Source: Lingula anatina (lineage: Eukaryota > Brachiopoda > Lingulata > Lingulida > Lingulidae). From it: a DNA stretch of 64,000 nt. Position 1 is the first letter of the stretch. Each line of letters opens with the position of its first letter. Under the pieces are notes generated by a model. That model ran no database searches. It was not told the origin of the DNA and saw only the letters and a program-made list of their open reading frames with translations. The DNA lies in contig NW_019775613.1 in assembly GCF_001039355.2 (NCBI RefSeq), positions 224,901-288,900 on the forward strand, in the 5' to 3' direction. The translations under genes and the position numbers were made by a program. Positions 26,175 to 38,700 of the stretch are shown one piece after another.

Positions 26175-28505
26175 GATAAAGTGAGATGGAAAAAAAGTCT
26201 TGAGTTCTTTATCCCCTCGAATGAGTCTTCATGTATTATAATTGATGGTTTAATATTTATATCTTCAAGCATGGTTTTAGACAATACATGTTTTGGTCAT
26301 TGAAATAGTCTTCCACATAATTGGAACTTACTCATTTCATTTACCAATTTGAAAAAAACTTCATTTCGTATGTGAAGAAATTTGTTTCTTGCAAGATTAG
26401 ATTTTTAAAGAGATTTTTTTCACGAGAAGTGGGGCAAAGCTTGGTTTAAAAAGAATGAAAATTACACCAAAGCTTCAATACTTTTAAATAACTAAGGCCA
26501 GTTGGTGCCACTGAATTTAGTTTTGTGATAAGAATGGGATTGGCGTATGGGACAAATGAAACCTGTACAAAGTAATAGGAAATGGACTAAGGTTTCCTGC
26601 ATACTTCTACTGACAAACCAGTTTGCAATCTCTTTGGATTTATGTAATTTATCTTCAAAAATGGTTTTTTTAAAGGTTGGTCAGGTGTAACTTGTGCATA
26701 ATTCTTTTTGAACATCGCGAAGAAACTTTCCACATAAAAAATACGACACTGATGAATTCACATTTTTATTTTCTCTGAAGACTGCCCAGCTCACTCAATA
26801 CTTCATAAATATACAAAATAACTTGTAATAATACTGGAAATTTGTTCCTTACATACAGTATATATATACCACAATGTTTTCATAGGCCAAACGGTGCTGA
26901 AGACGTCCTAGAAGACCCTTTACAAACCAAGTTTGTATGATGGCACCACCTGATAGGATTGTCTGTACATCTAATATGTTATCATTAAAAATTAATTTGT
27001 ATTACCATAACTGTACACTGATTTTTTCATATCTAAAACTTACATCCTTGAGATAAAAACAATGCAGCCTAGTAGCACCTGTCTACAATATTGAATAGAT
27101 ACATTAATGACATTCATTGGTGGGAAAAATGTTAAAAATTTCTTTCTCTTTTTGCACCCACTGTAAAATGGGTTTTGGGGTACATGACAAGGCCACAAAT
27201 GGCAGATTAAAAATGAGAAAACTTCCAGAAAGATTGTATCACTGTGATGACGTGAAAGCATATGAATTGCATGACTTAGCATGTCCAACTGACTTGAAAA
27301 AGCAGATGCACCAGTTTTCAAATTAGCACATTAAAAATTTGCAAACAAAAGCACGTAAGATGAGGTGACCCCTCATACCTGCAAACGTGACACAAGTTGA
27401 TACGATAAGAAACAATAACATGAAATATTAAAATTATGTAAATAATGTGAAAAGAACCCTAGGAGAAATACAATAATTGGTTTGACCAAAATTCTTGAGG
27501 TTCAGATTTGTATATATTTACAGCTATGCTGAAATATTTAAAATGATTCTGGAGGCTGCTCCCCTCGATGACTAATTTGATATTCTTTAATATTGGCAAA
27601 TTTGCAATAGCACTTCCATTGGCAGACTTCAATGAGTAATCCTATAAGCCAGAAAATTTTTTTGATAAAACATACAAGTTAAACTGAAATGTGAATGGAA
27701 ATCAATCAAATTTTGTGTACACTTATTTTAAATTCAGACAATATACCCATACACAATTGTCTCTTAAAGAGAATAATAGATTTAAGGAAATTGCATTTCA
27801 CAATAACTTTGCAAAACAACTAGAAGCCTTCTTTAGATTTGTTTGCAGGCAAAAGAATGAGCAGCTACCAAATTCTTTTTTTTTCAGATCAATTTTCTTG
27901 ACTATTAAGAATATTTGCTATTGCAGTGCAAAACTTTCGTTTCTGATTTTACAAGCAAGCAAGGATACCAAATATTGAGGTTTAAAATACCTGATCTTCA
28001 CTGTATGAACTTGCTTCATTTGATATAAAAATTTTAGGAAATGTCATGTGATCTTACATTTTAATAATTTTTTTTATTCATAGCACGTTTTTGTTTGGTG
28101 GACACTCACTTCTGGGCCAACCTTAAGTCCACCAATGTGCAATTTCAATGAACAAATCTATTACTTCTTTAACTTATCACATCACAGTTCATGCACCAAA
28201 TCACCCCATTTTTACCTGATCGACTGTTCAGAGACACACTGATGTTGATACAATGTTAAGCCTCCTAAAACACTGTTAATTAAAAAACCTGGTTCATTGT
28301 CTGGAAGGCTGCATGAATTTCCACCTTTGACAAGCAGGATTTTGTAAAAGCTGTTATCAGATATCATGCAGACTCTTGCAAGTCCTTCTGATTGTGTCAT
28401 CCAGTCCTCTATAACAAATAAATACCCATATTTTCAGTAAGCACCCACATTTTCACAAGGGCAACATAACAATAGATGGCACCACCTGCAGGGGAATCCA
28501 TTTCA
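26175..28505. other. Convergent 3' intergenic region between RPS3 and the RhoGEF
   Basis: AT-rich, with no supported exon. It probably includes the RhoGEF 3' UTR: minus-strand AATAAA candidates lie at 28073-28078 and 26765-26770. Several 60-95 codon open frames on both strands overlap one another and show no family motif. Confidence 0.55.
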
Positions 28506-30799
28506 TCAGACCTGCCACAGCAGTAAGTGGTTGGTGCTATCATCCCTGCCTGCTGCTTCATTATTAATCCCTGTGCGGAAATCCTCATAACCATCTCCTC
28601 CACTGATAACCAGCATCTTGGTGGCACGAGCAGGAGTGCCCCCTATTGAGCGACGACGTATTAAGTGATGTTGTTGTAGCGACTGTTCCGGAAAAGGTCG
28701 AGATGAAGGCATCTCCACTGCTGTAAGGAAGCGCACGTGACCAGTATGACCATGGACTAAACCTGAAAACAGTTGAAAAACCTTGAATACTTAACTGCAT
28801 TTTTGAGTACATAATGGTTAAATATTGTAGATAATGGTTAAATATTTTTCAGTTGAAATATTTCACAATAATATTCAATTGCTTTCTCTATTATTTTCTG
28901 TGAAAGTGATCCTTTATGTACTTCTTATATAACTTCATTTTGGGAAATTTCATAGATTTTATTTGAAATAAGGAAACAATTACCCTACTGATATTTTAAA
29001 AGTCAATCAAAAAAAAAACAAAAAAAAAAACACAGCTTACCTGTCACAGTGGGTGCTTGAAGAGTAGATTTAGTGGTGGATGAAGTAATCTTCGGCAAGG
29101 GAATGGTGAGGATGACCCCTGCACTGGTTCCTACCCAGAGGAGATCCTTACAGGCCAGGAGGGAGGTGATGCGAAGGCACGCCGTTTTATGCTGTCTAAT
29201 TATGTCATCTGTAGCTGATGAAGAGCAAAAAATTTCATGGATTAAATTTACATACAAGTTAGCATAAGTTAATTTTTCTATTACAGCATAAGATTAAAAT
29301 ATCCATATCTTGAACAAAACCAATTTATAAGGTTTTTTTTCTCTTCAAGATATTCAGCAACTCAAATGGAGGGAGGAGGGAACGACACATTTCATCAAAT
29401 GCAAGGCAAGGTTCTCACATCTGCCTTTTGTCTGTCTTCTTACATGGACAGAAAAATCTTTCACATTACCCATAAGTTTCTGTGTCACTGCCTGAGCTAT
29501 GCTTATGTCTGTAAGGAACTGTCTGTTGGTAGCATGGAAGAGCACCACCTTGGAGCTGCCCTGGGGTGCTATCCAGACCCCCTGACCAGAGCACACCATG
29601 GACTGGATGGGGCGTGGGCTGTCTGTGGGGATTTGAAATGAAACCTGAAATAATGGGTAAGATGACGTGAATTGGTAATTTCAATACTAATATCAGACAT
29701 ATAGTTCGATGATATTGCAGACTTATCCCAATTAGTTCAATTAGTAACTAGGGTTTGACTATTGTACTTGGTAAACAAAGATGAATCACAAAAAATGTCA
29801 ATGGTTATCTAAGAGACAACAGTTGTAACTACTGGTACATGTAGACACATCCATCACCCAATGTACAAGCTACCAGCTCCAATACAGATATCAGCCACAA
29901 CGAAGTGGAAACCCCCTATTCTCCATTGTGTTGTAGTGTGGTTTCCATTCATGTAACTGTGCTGATTTTTGTTAATGTAAATTATAATGTTTAGTCTATT
30001 TTATCTGTGTATTCAATAGTATGTGTATTAAGTATAAAATAATAAAATGAAAACCTATCCAATACAAGGACCATTTCAAATTTCCCTTGGCCACAGGCCA
30101 TAACACATACTAGTGTACTTACCTCAGAGACAAGAGTTGTAGGGTTCAGCATCATGACCCCACTCTGACAGCCACACCACAGTTTACCAGCCACTGCCAA
30201 CATCTTGGTCACTGGTGACGTCACAGTGCCCACTGATAGAGTGTCTGGATGTTGTGTGTCCCAGCTGCCATCTAGTGGTAAATGGAGAAGTTAATTTAAA
30301 CTTTTCATGAATAGTAACTTAATGTCATCTGTTGTGAGCCATTTACAGGAAGGCAGTCATCAGAATTTGTTCAAATTATCACAACCTGCTGATCCTTAAA
30401 ACTTGTAATGAAAAGATACATAATACAAAGCAGAAAACCACTTTTTTTTCAAACTAAAATGACAAAACATATGTACTTGACAGTGGGCTAAAAAGTGGTA
30501 CTGATGTACTTGTATTTGAACAAAATAAGGGGTGTTTTAACCTATCAACCTACTAAGTACAAAATTTATTAAGGTTGATTTTCCCTTTAAGAACATTTTT
30601 ACAACCCTTATTTCATATTTAAACGGCAATCTCACCTGCATCCCTCCTGTATACACGGATCTCTCCATTTGCTAAAGAAGCAAACACCTTGCAATCCAAA
30701 TGCCTGAGGAGAACAATAATACACTATAAGTGTCCTCAATGTCAACCTTTGCAAGTAACTATAAGACTAAATACATGTACCATTAGTACTGCTGTTTAT

Positions 30800-30848
<49 letters not shown>

Positions 30849-32665
30849 AGTGTCTAAACATAAAATTCATTTGGTATCTCACATTTCTGGACCATATTGC
30901 ACTTATCATAATTCCCCTAACAAATTTTGTTTTTTTAAATACTTTGCTATTTCTAAAATTTCTAATCATTCCTTACACAATGCAAAGAACTCCTGCAGGA
31001 TGGGGCACTTTCAGTTTGTTCTTGGTGGTCTTGATGTTGTCTGTGCTTTGAAAGATATGGATACTGGAAAAGATACAAGGAAATCCCTAAACACATGCCA
31101 CTATCTAATTTTGCAAAGATATAGATCTGTCCAAGAACTCTGAAACAAAAGAATAGTTGCCAATAGAGAAATTTTGCATTTTTCCCAAATTGCATTAAAA
31201 AAATATTATTCTGAACAGGAAGTTGTGAAATCCAGACAAGAAATAATGCTGTTAAGTTTAAGCTTCTGGTCTGTTTAATCTGTACAGTCATTTTTTCTGA
31301 GACACATACTATCCATTGTCTGTTCCTAGCCACATGGTGCTCTTGTATGGGTCCAGGAGAGGCGTCTGCTTGCTGCTCTCTGAGCTCTGTCTGGTGTGGC
31401 GTCCTGAAAATAGTATATCACACTTTATTTTACATCTGATACAATATGATATTTGATACAATATAATCCATAAAATAAAGTGTATTGCCTGCTCAGTCTC
31501 CAGCCAGAACCCTTAGTGACACTGAACACTCCTGTCCCAGGGTGCAAATTTGCACAATTCCCCTTTTACCAGTATATACAGTATTGTATAGTTAGTGGTG
31601 TTTGCATAAATGAGATTAAGAATGAATATATAAGAAATACTTGGCTTTACTGTATCATTATACAATGCGATCTCAAAATTGCTACAAAAGAGAATGTTTA
31701 TATACTGAGTCCTAACACATACCAACATTCCTCCTGCTATAAGATGGCATATCATCCTCATCATCAGTTGACTCTGTATCAGACTCTGAACCATCACTGG
31801 ACTCTGTGTTACTCAGCTCCAAACTGACCTGATTGAAATCGTCCTGGTGACCACTGTCCATTGAACGATTGCGGCCACTTCCTTTCCTGCAAACAATAAT
31901 TCCTTTCATTATCATAATGCTTTGATATATATATATATTTGCACTTCCTTCACAATAAACAAGACTTCACAATTATATGAGTTGCAATTAACCTGTTAGG
32001 TATGTAGCTGGTAGCACCATTTGCCACAAGAAAATGATTGTTTTCTGGCGATGACTCTGAGCTGATTCAAAATAATTATAGAAGTAGCGGAAAAAGAACA
32101 TGATAGATAATAGTTGGACATAAACCACTACCTAAACCGTAAACTGCGAATGTTTGGTCAATAATTGAGGGGGGAAGGGGGGGGGGAAAAGAAAAATCTT
32201 ATACCCATTTGTACCTTTTTAAAGGCCCACTGTATGCTGGCACTGCAAATATACACAGTATCTTTGAGTTGCACCCTGGGACAGGAGTGTTCAGTGTCAC
32301 TATGGGTTCTGGCTGTAGACTGAGCAGGCACATGTGCCCCACGTAGCCATCACTGTTACACACCCACACATCTCTGTAGCCCGATGTGTTCACACCATCC
32401 ACGGGGGAGGCACAGGAAAACTGCAAGTAATGATTGGTACGAAAGATAGGATGAAAAAATAATGTAAATCTATCTTTCCATCCATCCACTCATCCATTTA
32501 TATATCTATTAAATGATTAATTATATCAAATTAAATTGAAATACTCAGAGATCAAGAAAATGGAAATAAGGTCCACGAGAGACTATCACATGAGTAGTGG
32601 AATCCAAAATTTATTTATTACAAAATAAATTATCATTTTTAAAAAAGCATGTGCACTTTTGCATT

Positions 32666-32709
<44 letters not shown>

Positions 32710-35700
32710 CATAAACATCAGTGTTAGGTATATCTAACCTGCATTCCAGCTCTGGTCTTAGTGATCTGCAAAGCTTGCATGAATTCTGGTGGCCTTTTCT
32801 CTGTAATGGCAGCTGGAATGTACAAACAGGAAATCCTTGAAATTGATCAGGTATATGAATAAGGTCATCAGTTCTACAGATCAGCAACCAGCATATTCTT
32901 GGATATATATTTTTTACTATGATATACAGAATGCAGAAACTTATCATGATGATAACAACTGCTATAAAATCTAAGTTTTTTCAAGTCACAATAAATTATT
33001 TTCACAAAACTAAATGTACAAGTTATCTTTACTGAAACATATGACTTACCTGGGCCAATTAAGGCAATGCTTGCATAAAAGAGTTAGCTCTATTAAATCT
33101 ATAACAACTGCACAGTGATTTTTCATAAGCAATGGTACATCCATTCATGAAAAAAAAATTGATTTTCATTTTAAATTAAATGAACTTACACAGATTTTGC
33201 TTTGCCTCCATGAATCCGTCTTCCCAGGATTTCCTCTTGTCTGGAGAGGGGAAGATAGCTATGATGTTGGACACACCCTCACTGAAATAAAAAGGAGAAA
33301 ATGCTGACAATAAAAGATGAAAAACTAAAATGTTCATGAGGAAAACTAGTGTGATGTTTTCAGAAAATTAAATACAGGTATTTCTATGCATTTGTCAAAA
33401 CATGAAGTGATTGGATGTAACCTTCCATTTTTTTACATGCAGTTACTTGTGGTATTCAGTAAATTGAAATAAAGATGTTTTTGTACCTCAAAATATTTTT
33501 GCTAATATGAAAATAATAATTCTTTTTTCTCATCACAAAAGAGGAACAAACAATCAGTTCACATTTCCAAAATATATACCAATAACAGTACATTTTATTA
33601 ATCAAAATACCCATTTACATTTGCTCAAATTTTAAATCATTACAAAGGCAATGTTTCTTGTAGATTTTATTATTATTAATTAATAAAATCTTCTTCTTCT
33701 CATTATAAATACTGATAAAATGATAAAAATGAAACAAAAAATAAAATGCAATTAATTGAAAATGAAATAAAAGGCTTTTTTTAAATTGTAGTGAGTTATC
33801 ATCATGTTTGTCTGTAGTGTACTTACGGTGTAGTGGCCATGAGATCAATCCTGCACATATCTGTACCAGCACTCTGGAGCTGCAGCTCTGACAGACGGTT
33901 GTTCAGGGTGTTCGTTAGCTCTGCGATGTCGTCCTTCAACATCTGAGACAACAACACATGTATGGTATATATAGAATAGTTTTAATTTAAAAGCTAATTT
34001 TTTTTTCAAATGATGAACTGACCATTTGTTGAACTTAACATTGTTCTATGGTGACTCTTTAAGAAATTTGCATTGTAATTTGCAGAATTGTCAATGCCTA
34101 TTTATGTATCATACAGACAATTGAGACAAATATTGTAAACACACACAAACACACACACACTATAGTACACAAAAGCTAATAAAAACATGCAACAAAGACA
34201 CTATATAAAGCCCTGTGTCCCAGCACATACCTGATGTTCACAGTTGAGTTTACAGACTAGTTCTGTCACATCTGTGAGAACAGCCAGGTCAGACTCCAGC
34301 TGATCTTTGTCTTTGTGGCGCTTCCTTGTCAATGTGTCTGGTGCTGAAAGCAGAGAGAAGAAACTGCCGTTATGTGTGATTTCTTTAGTGCAGTAAAACT
34401 GGTCATACATTATAAGTACACACACATGCACGCACACACACACACCCATGCGGATGCTTAAATGCAGACATAACGTCTTTCCTAGCTGTTTCCTAAAGTG
34501 AAATTAAACATTTTCCATTATAAATATTTGCAAAAAATAAGATTATGGATACCATGCAACAGACAGAGTACTAGAATAAATGTTATAAAAACTTACATTG
34601 TGTTAGAGGGGACAAGTGGGTTGTGCTAGTGGAGAAGTGTGGAGTAAATTGTCAAATTACTGATTGTGATCATAACCCATAAAACAGTTAATTTACAATG
34701 TGCTGTATTACATCTATAATACATTACTTACAGTTGACAATTTCAACATCATCTAAGCCAATCTTGAGCCAAAATTTGTGTTTGATATTCTCAATAAAAT
34801 CCACTTTCCCTGACGGAGATTGCCTGGTAAGGGAAAAGAAAATCACACACATGACGAAATTAAATTCAGCTTCCTTTGGAGAAATCTGGAGAGAAGTTAC
34901 CCAGTTCTTTCAATTGAAAAGTCTAAAATATACATACTTTCTGATCATTATAAAAAGCGAAGAAGTCATTAAAGTTCTGGTATTTTGCCCAAAATGTTGC
35001 CAGGCTTATTTTATACATTTATTATGGTTGGCACAGACTGATGAAAAATGATCGAGTATTAGTCCATAGGGTAAAATATACATACACAAGTAAAGATGTC
35101 TTCCTTCCTACACTTCCACTTTTCCTTTTGACACTGGTGAATACAATGAGATCAGAGAACATCCATATGCAGCACATGTCCTTTCGGTTCTAAGAAAGAG
35201 AAAACACGAAAAGATGCAAATAAATGCAAAACATATTTTTTTGAGCTAAATAAATTTAAATAATTATTAGTGGTTTAAACTGGACAAATAAACCTGTCAT
35301 CATTCCATATCATATCTACATAATAAAAGTCAAATTTTGTCCTGGTTCTTAATGAAAGTAACTGTTTCCCAAAGCAAACACTTTCACTGAATGACCAAAA
35401 GTGTTTGCCAGTTGGGACACACTGTGTAAAACCAACCACTTAACTCATAGATAACAGAGGTCGATTGCAATCAAGTATCTGCCTTCTGAACACAGACCTA
35501 CCACCTTTCTTGCTTATGTTGATTAACACAATTTCAGCTTCAATATATGATAAAATACAGTTAATTCTTTTTTTCTAAGTGATGAGAAGATACATGTATA
35601 TTGTAATAATGTAATAGGCAAGCAGCAGTCTACTTACTGGCACTGTCACCATATCATGGCGTAAGTATACTCTATCTGGAGTGGCAAGCTGGAGTATGAA

Positions 35701-38700
35701 AGAAAAGGGAAGTATTACAGTTAGCCTTTCAGTTTATCTTCCAAATTGTGTGTGTGTGTGTGTGTGTTGTATGCATGTATAGATGTACAATCTACAAATG
35801 TGTTCATCTTATTTAATTATACATTTCAAATGCAGGGTAAACAAAATATTATAAAACATCTGCAAATCTATTGTAAATAACATATAAACTTTAAATATCA
35901 GTATCCAAGATAAACAAATTCATCATCACCATCACCATGGTGGATTCACAAAAAAATAATTGTTGGAAACTATATCACAAGCTATTTACATCATCAATGA
36001 GGAGTAGCAGTTCCAGTTTCTTTAAAGTCTCCTGCATATCTTCTCCCCGCCGAGATTTGTCCACACTTCCTATCTTCATGGCCAGGTCATGAATAGCTTT
36101 TTCTGCCTCCTTTAACAGGGGGTAATCAGGGTGATCTTTGCTGGTGTGATCAAGGAATCTCTGAAAATATATACCAAAATGTCTATTGCCTTTGGGGTTG
36201 CTTCAATGTGGGAAAAGGATTGTTGTTTGTTGGAAAAAACAAACTAACAAACAAACAAACAAAAAATAGACAAACAAAATAAAATAAAATTTAGATTGAA
36301 CTTTAACAAAGAAAAGTCAAGGTTATCCCTGTAGGTATGACCCATAAAACTGACAACAAGAAGTGGATTAAGCCAAATCAGTGTGAACTGAAAGTCCTAC
36401 ATATAGATAAGAGAGGAATGCAGACCTTTTTTTACTTTTTCTGTCCACTTAAAAACAATGATAGCTGGGATTAAATTTGGTGGTGTGACAAAGGAATTTC
36501 TGAAAAGCACAACGATAGCCCAGAAGCATGCGATTGAATGAACATCTTCCTGGTTTTTCTAACAGAAGATTGGATGATTTTTGGTGGTGTGACCAAGGAA
36601 TTTTTGAAACAATATACATAAGTATAAAAAGAAATGGAAAATAAAAGTTCCTGCTGTCGAACAATAACAATGATCTGACATATAATCAATGAGAACATCT
36701 TGACATGTACCAAAACCTCCCAGTTCAACTATTTCAATTAAAGGACTAGATTCAGCCATAAGAAACTTAACCCCCTCTCCCCATCATAAACCTTAAGTTA
36801 TCTCATTATGACATGTTGATCCTTAAATTCACAGCTTACATAGTGTGAACATATTACTAGTTTGGACTGAAATCAGTAACATATAGACTAAAAATACAGT
36901 AACATATTGGGAATCACAATCAATAAAATAGATTTCAGTCATTAGTGGGGATCACAATAAAAACTGTTGATTGTAATAAAGTGCCTGCTTTCAAAAGTTA
37001 AGCCTAGAACCGTTCTGGTTAAATTGATGAGACAAGAATTTAGTATCAATATGATAAAATAAATTACATTCGTTTTTTTTTAAACTTGCAATGATGCGAA
37101 CAAAGTTTTGAAGTCATTTCTCAAATGATTAAAATCAAATGAATTATCCAAAAATATCAATTCTTAATCCTGAATGATGGTGCAGGAAAACATGGTTCTA
37201 ATACAAGTGCTCTACTGTAGACATCACATACAGTGGCCTAAAGTTTAAATGAACAATGTCCCTGAACATGGATTCCAATCTTTTTTCACATATCATACCA
37301 CCTTTCTGCCACTGAATCACATGTGCTGAGACAAATCCAAACTGACAAGTTTTTGTGCTACGAACAGAAAATAAAGCGGATTACACAATGCAAACAACAC
37401 TAGAATAGCACACAAACAGCAAGACACTGGAAGCCTAGCTGATCCTTCTTATGACACTGTTATGAACCCTGCTCTCATTGTATAATAACATGGAGTCAGC
37501 AGGATCTGCCTGTCCATAGTTTCTGAACACATACTTAGTCATACATATGCCATTTTGTTTCTAATAGGCATGCTATGGCTGAATCCCAATTTTGAGTCAG
37601 ACTACTTCTCTTAAGTATTTATTACTCTGTATATATACGCACACAATACAGGTTATAGTATAGTATTTCATGGCAAATTTGAATGAATATGACAGGATTC
37701 AGACATTTCACTATAAAAACTTTTTTGCTTGTTTTTTCTCTTTCTTTTACACAATGAAACACAGCAAATGACAACTTGACTTTTTAGTTTATTCTCTCAG
37801 TTATACATTCAGAATTGCAGATTAAAGATGAGAAAACAAGAGCCATCATTATTGTTTTCTAACCATAGATATAAACATTTTAATGCATATTTTTGAACTT
37901 AAAAGTGCTTTTTCGCAAAAAAAAAAGTCAAGTTCATTGAACTTGAAAACATCATCAAGAAGGTATTTACAGTGAGCTCCTTAGGCTGAAAATATCTTCC
38001 CTGCTATGTGCACTGCATTGGCCAGCAGTCCCTATTAATCCTGGCTAACTTTAGTTCCTTAAACTTAACCTTTAGAGACAAACCCCCCAACACTCTCCCT
38101 GGATTACATCTGAAATTAGCACCAAACAGGACAGGAATAATTTCCCAAAATATCTCCTGGGTATATAAACCTTCTTATAAACTCAGGAGGTAGTGAATTT
38201 GTCCTCCCTGGGGTTAAGATTGTGACCCCCCAACCTTTGTGGGGTAACCATCTAAGTGCCAGAAGTCAACATCAATTTTCTCTAATTAGCATGACAAGCG
38301 GTAGCAGGTCGTCTGCTTGGAGATTTTCTTAGAAAAGTAGGGCCAAATCACCTTGGAAAAAATCCTGCAAATCTGTTTCTTAAATCAAGTTATTTCTTCC
38401 TCAAAGAATTCAAGGCTTGTTTAAAATGTCCATAATTTGCTAATTTACAAGGCCAACACTACCTGTTCCATAAGAAAACCAAACCTGTATAAAGAAATAA
38501 AGAACCTGCATGCCAACAAATGTCACCAATTAACAGCTCTTAAGTTCTTTATTTTTGAATATATTTTTAGAACAAGGCAGGCTCCATATATGTCTTTCCA
38601 TTGTGAGTTTCTTTGTAAAAACATGATACAAAGAACATCATTGGCATGTAAGGCACGAACCTCTTCTGTTACAGTACACTTCTTTGAAAACCTTTTCATA

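Noticed and set aside
27040-27326. Overlapping frames on both strands in the RPS3-RhoGEF interval
   Set aside because: Both strands are open over the same bases, with no motif; most likely 3' UTR sequence.
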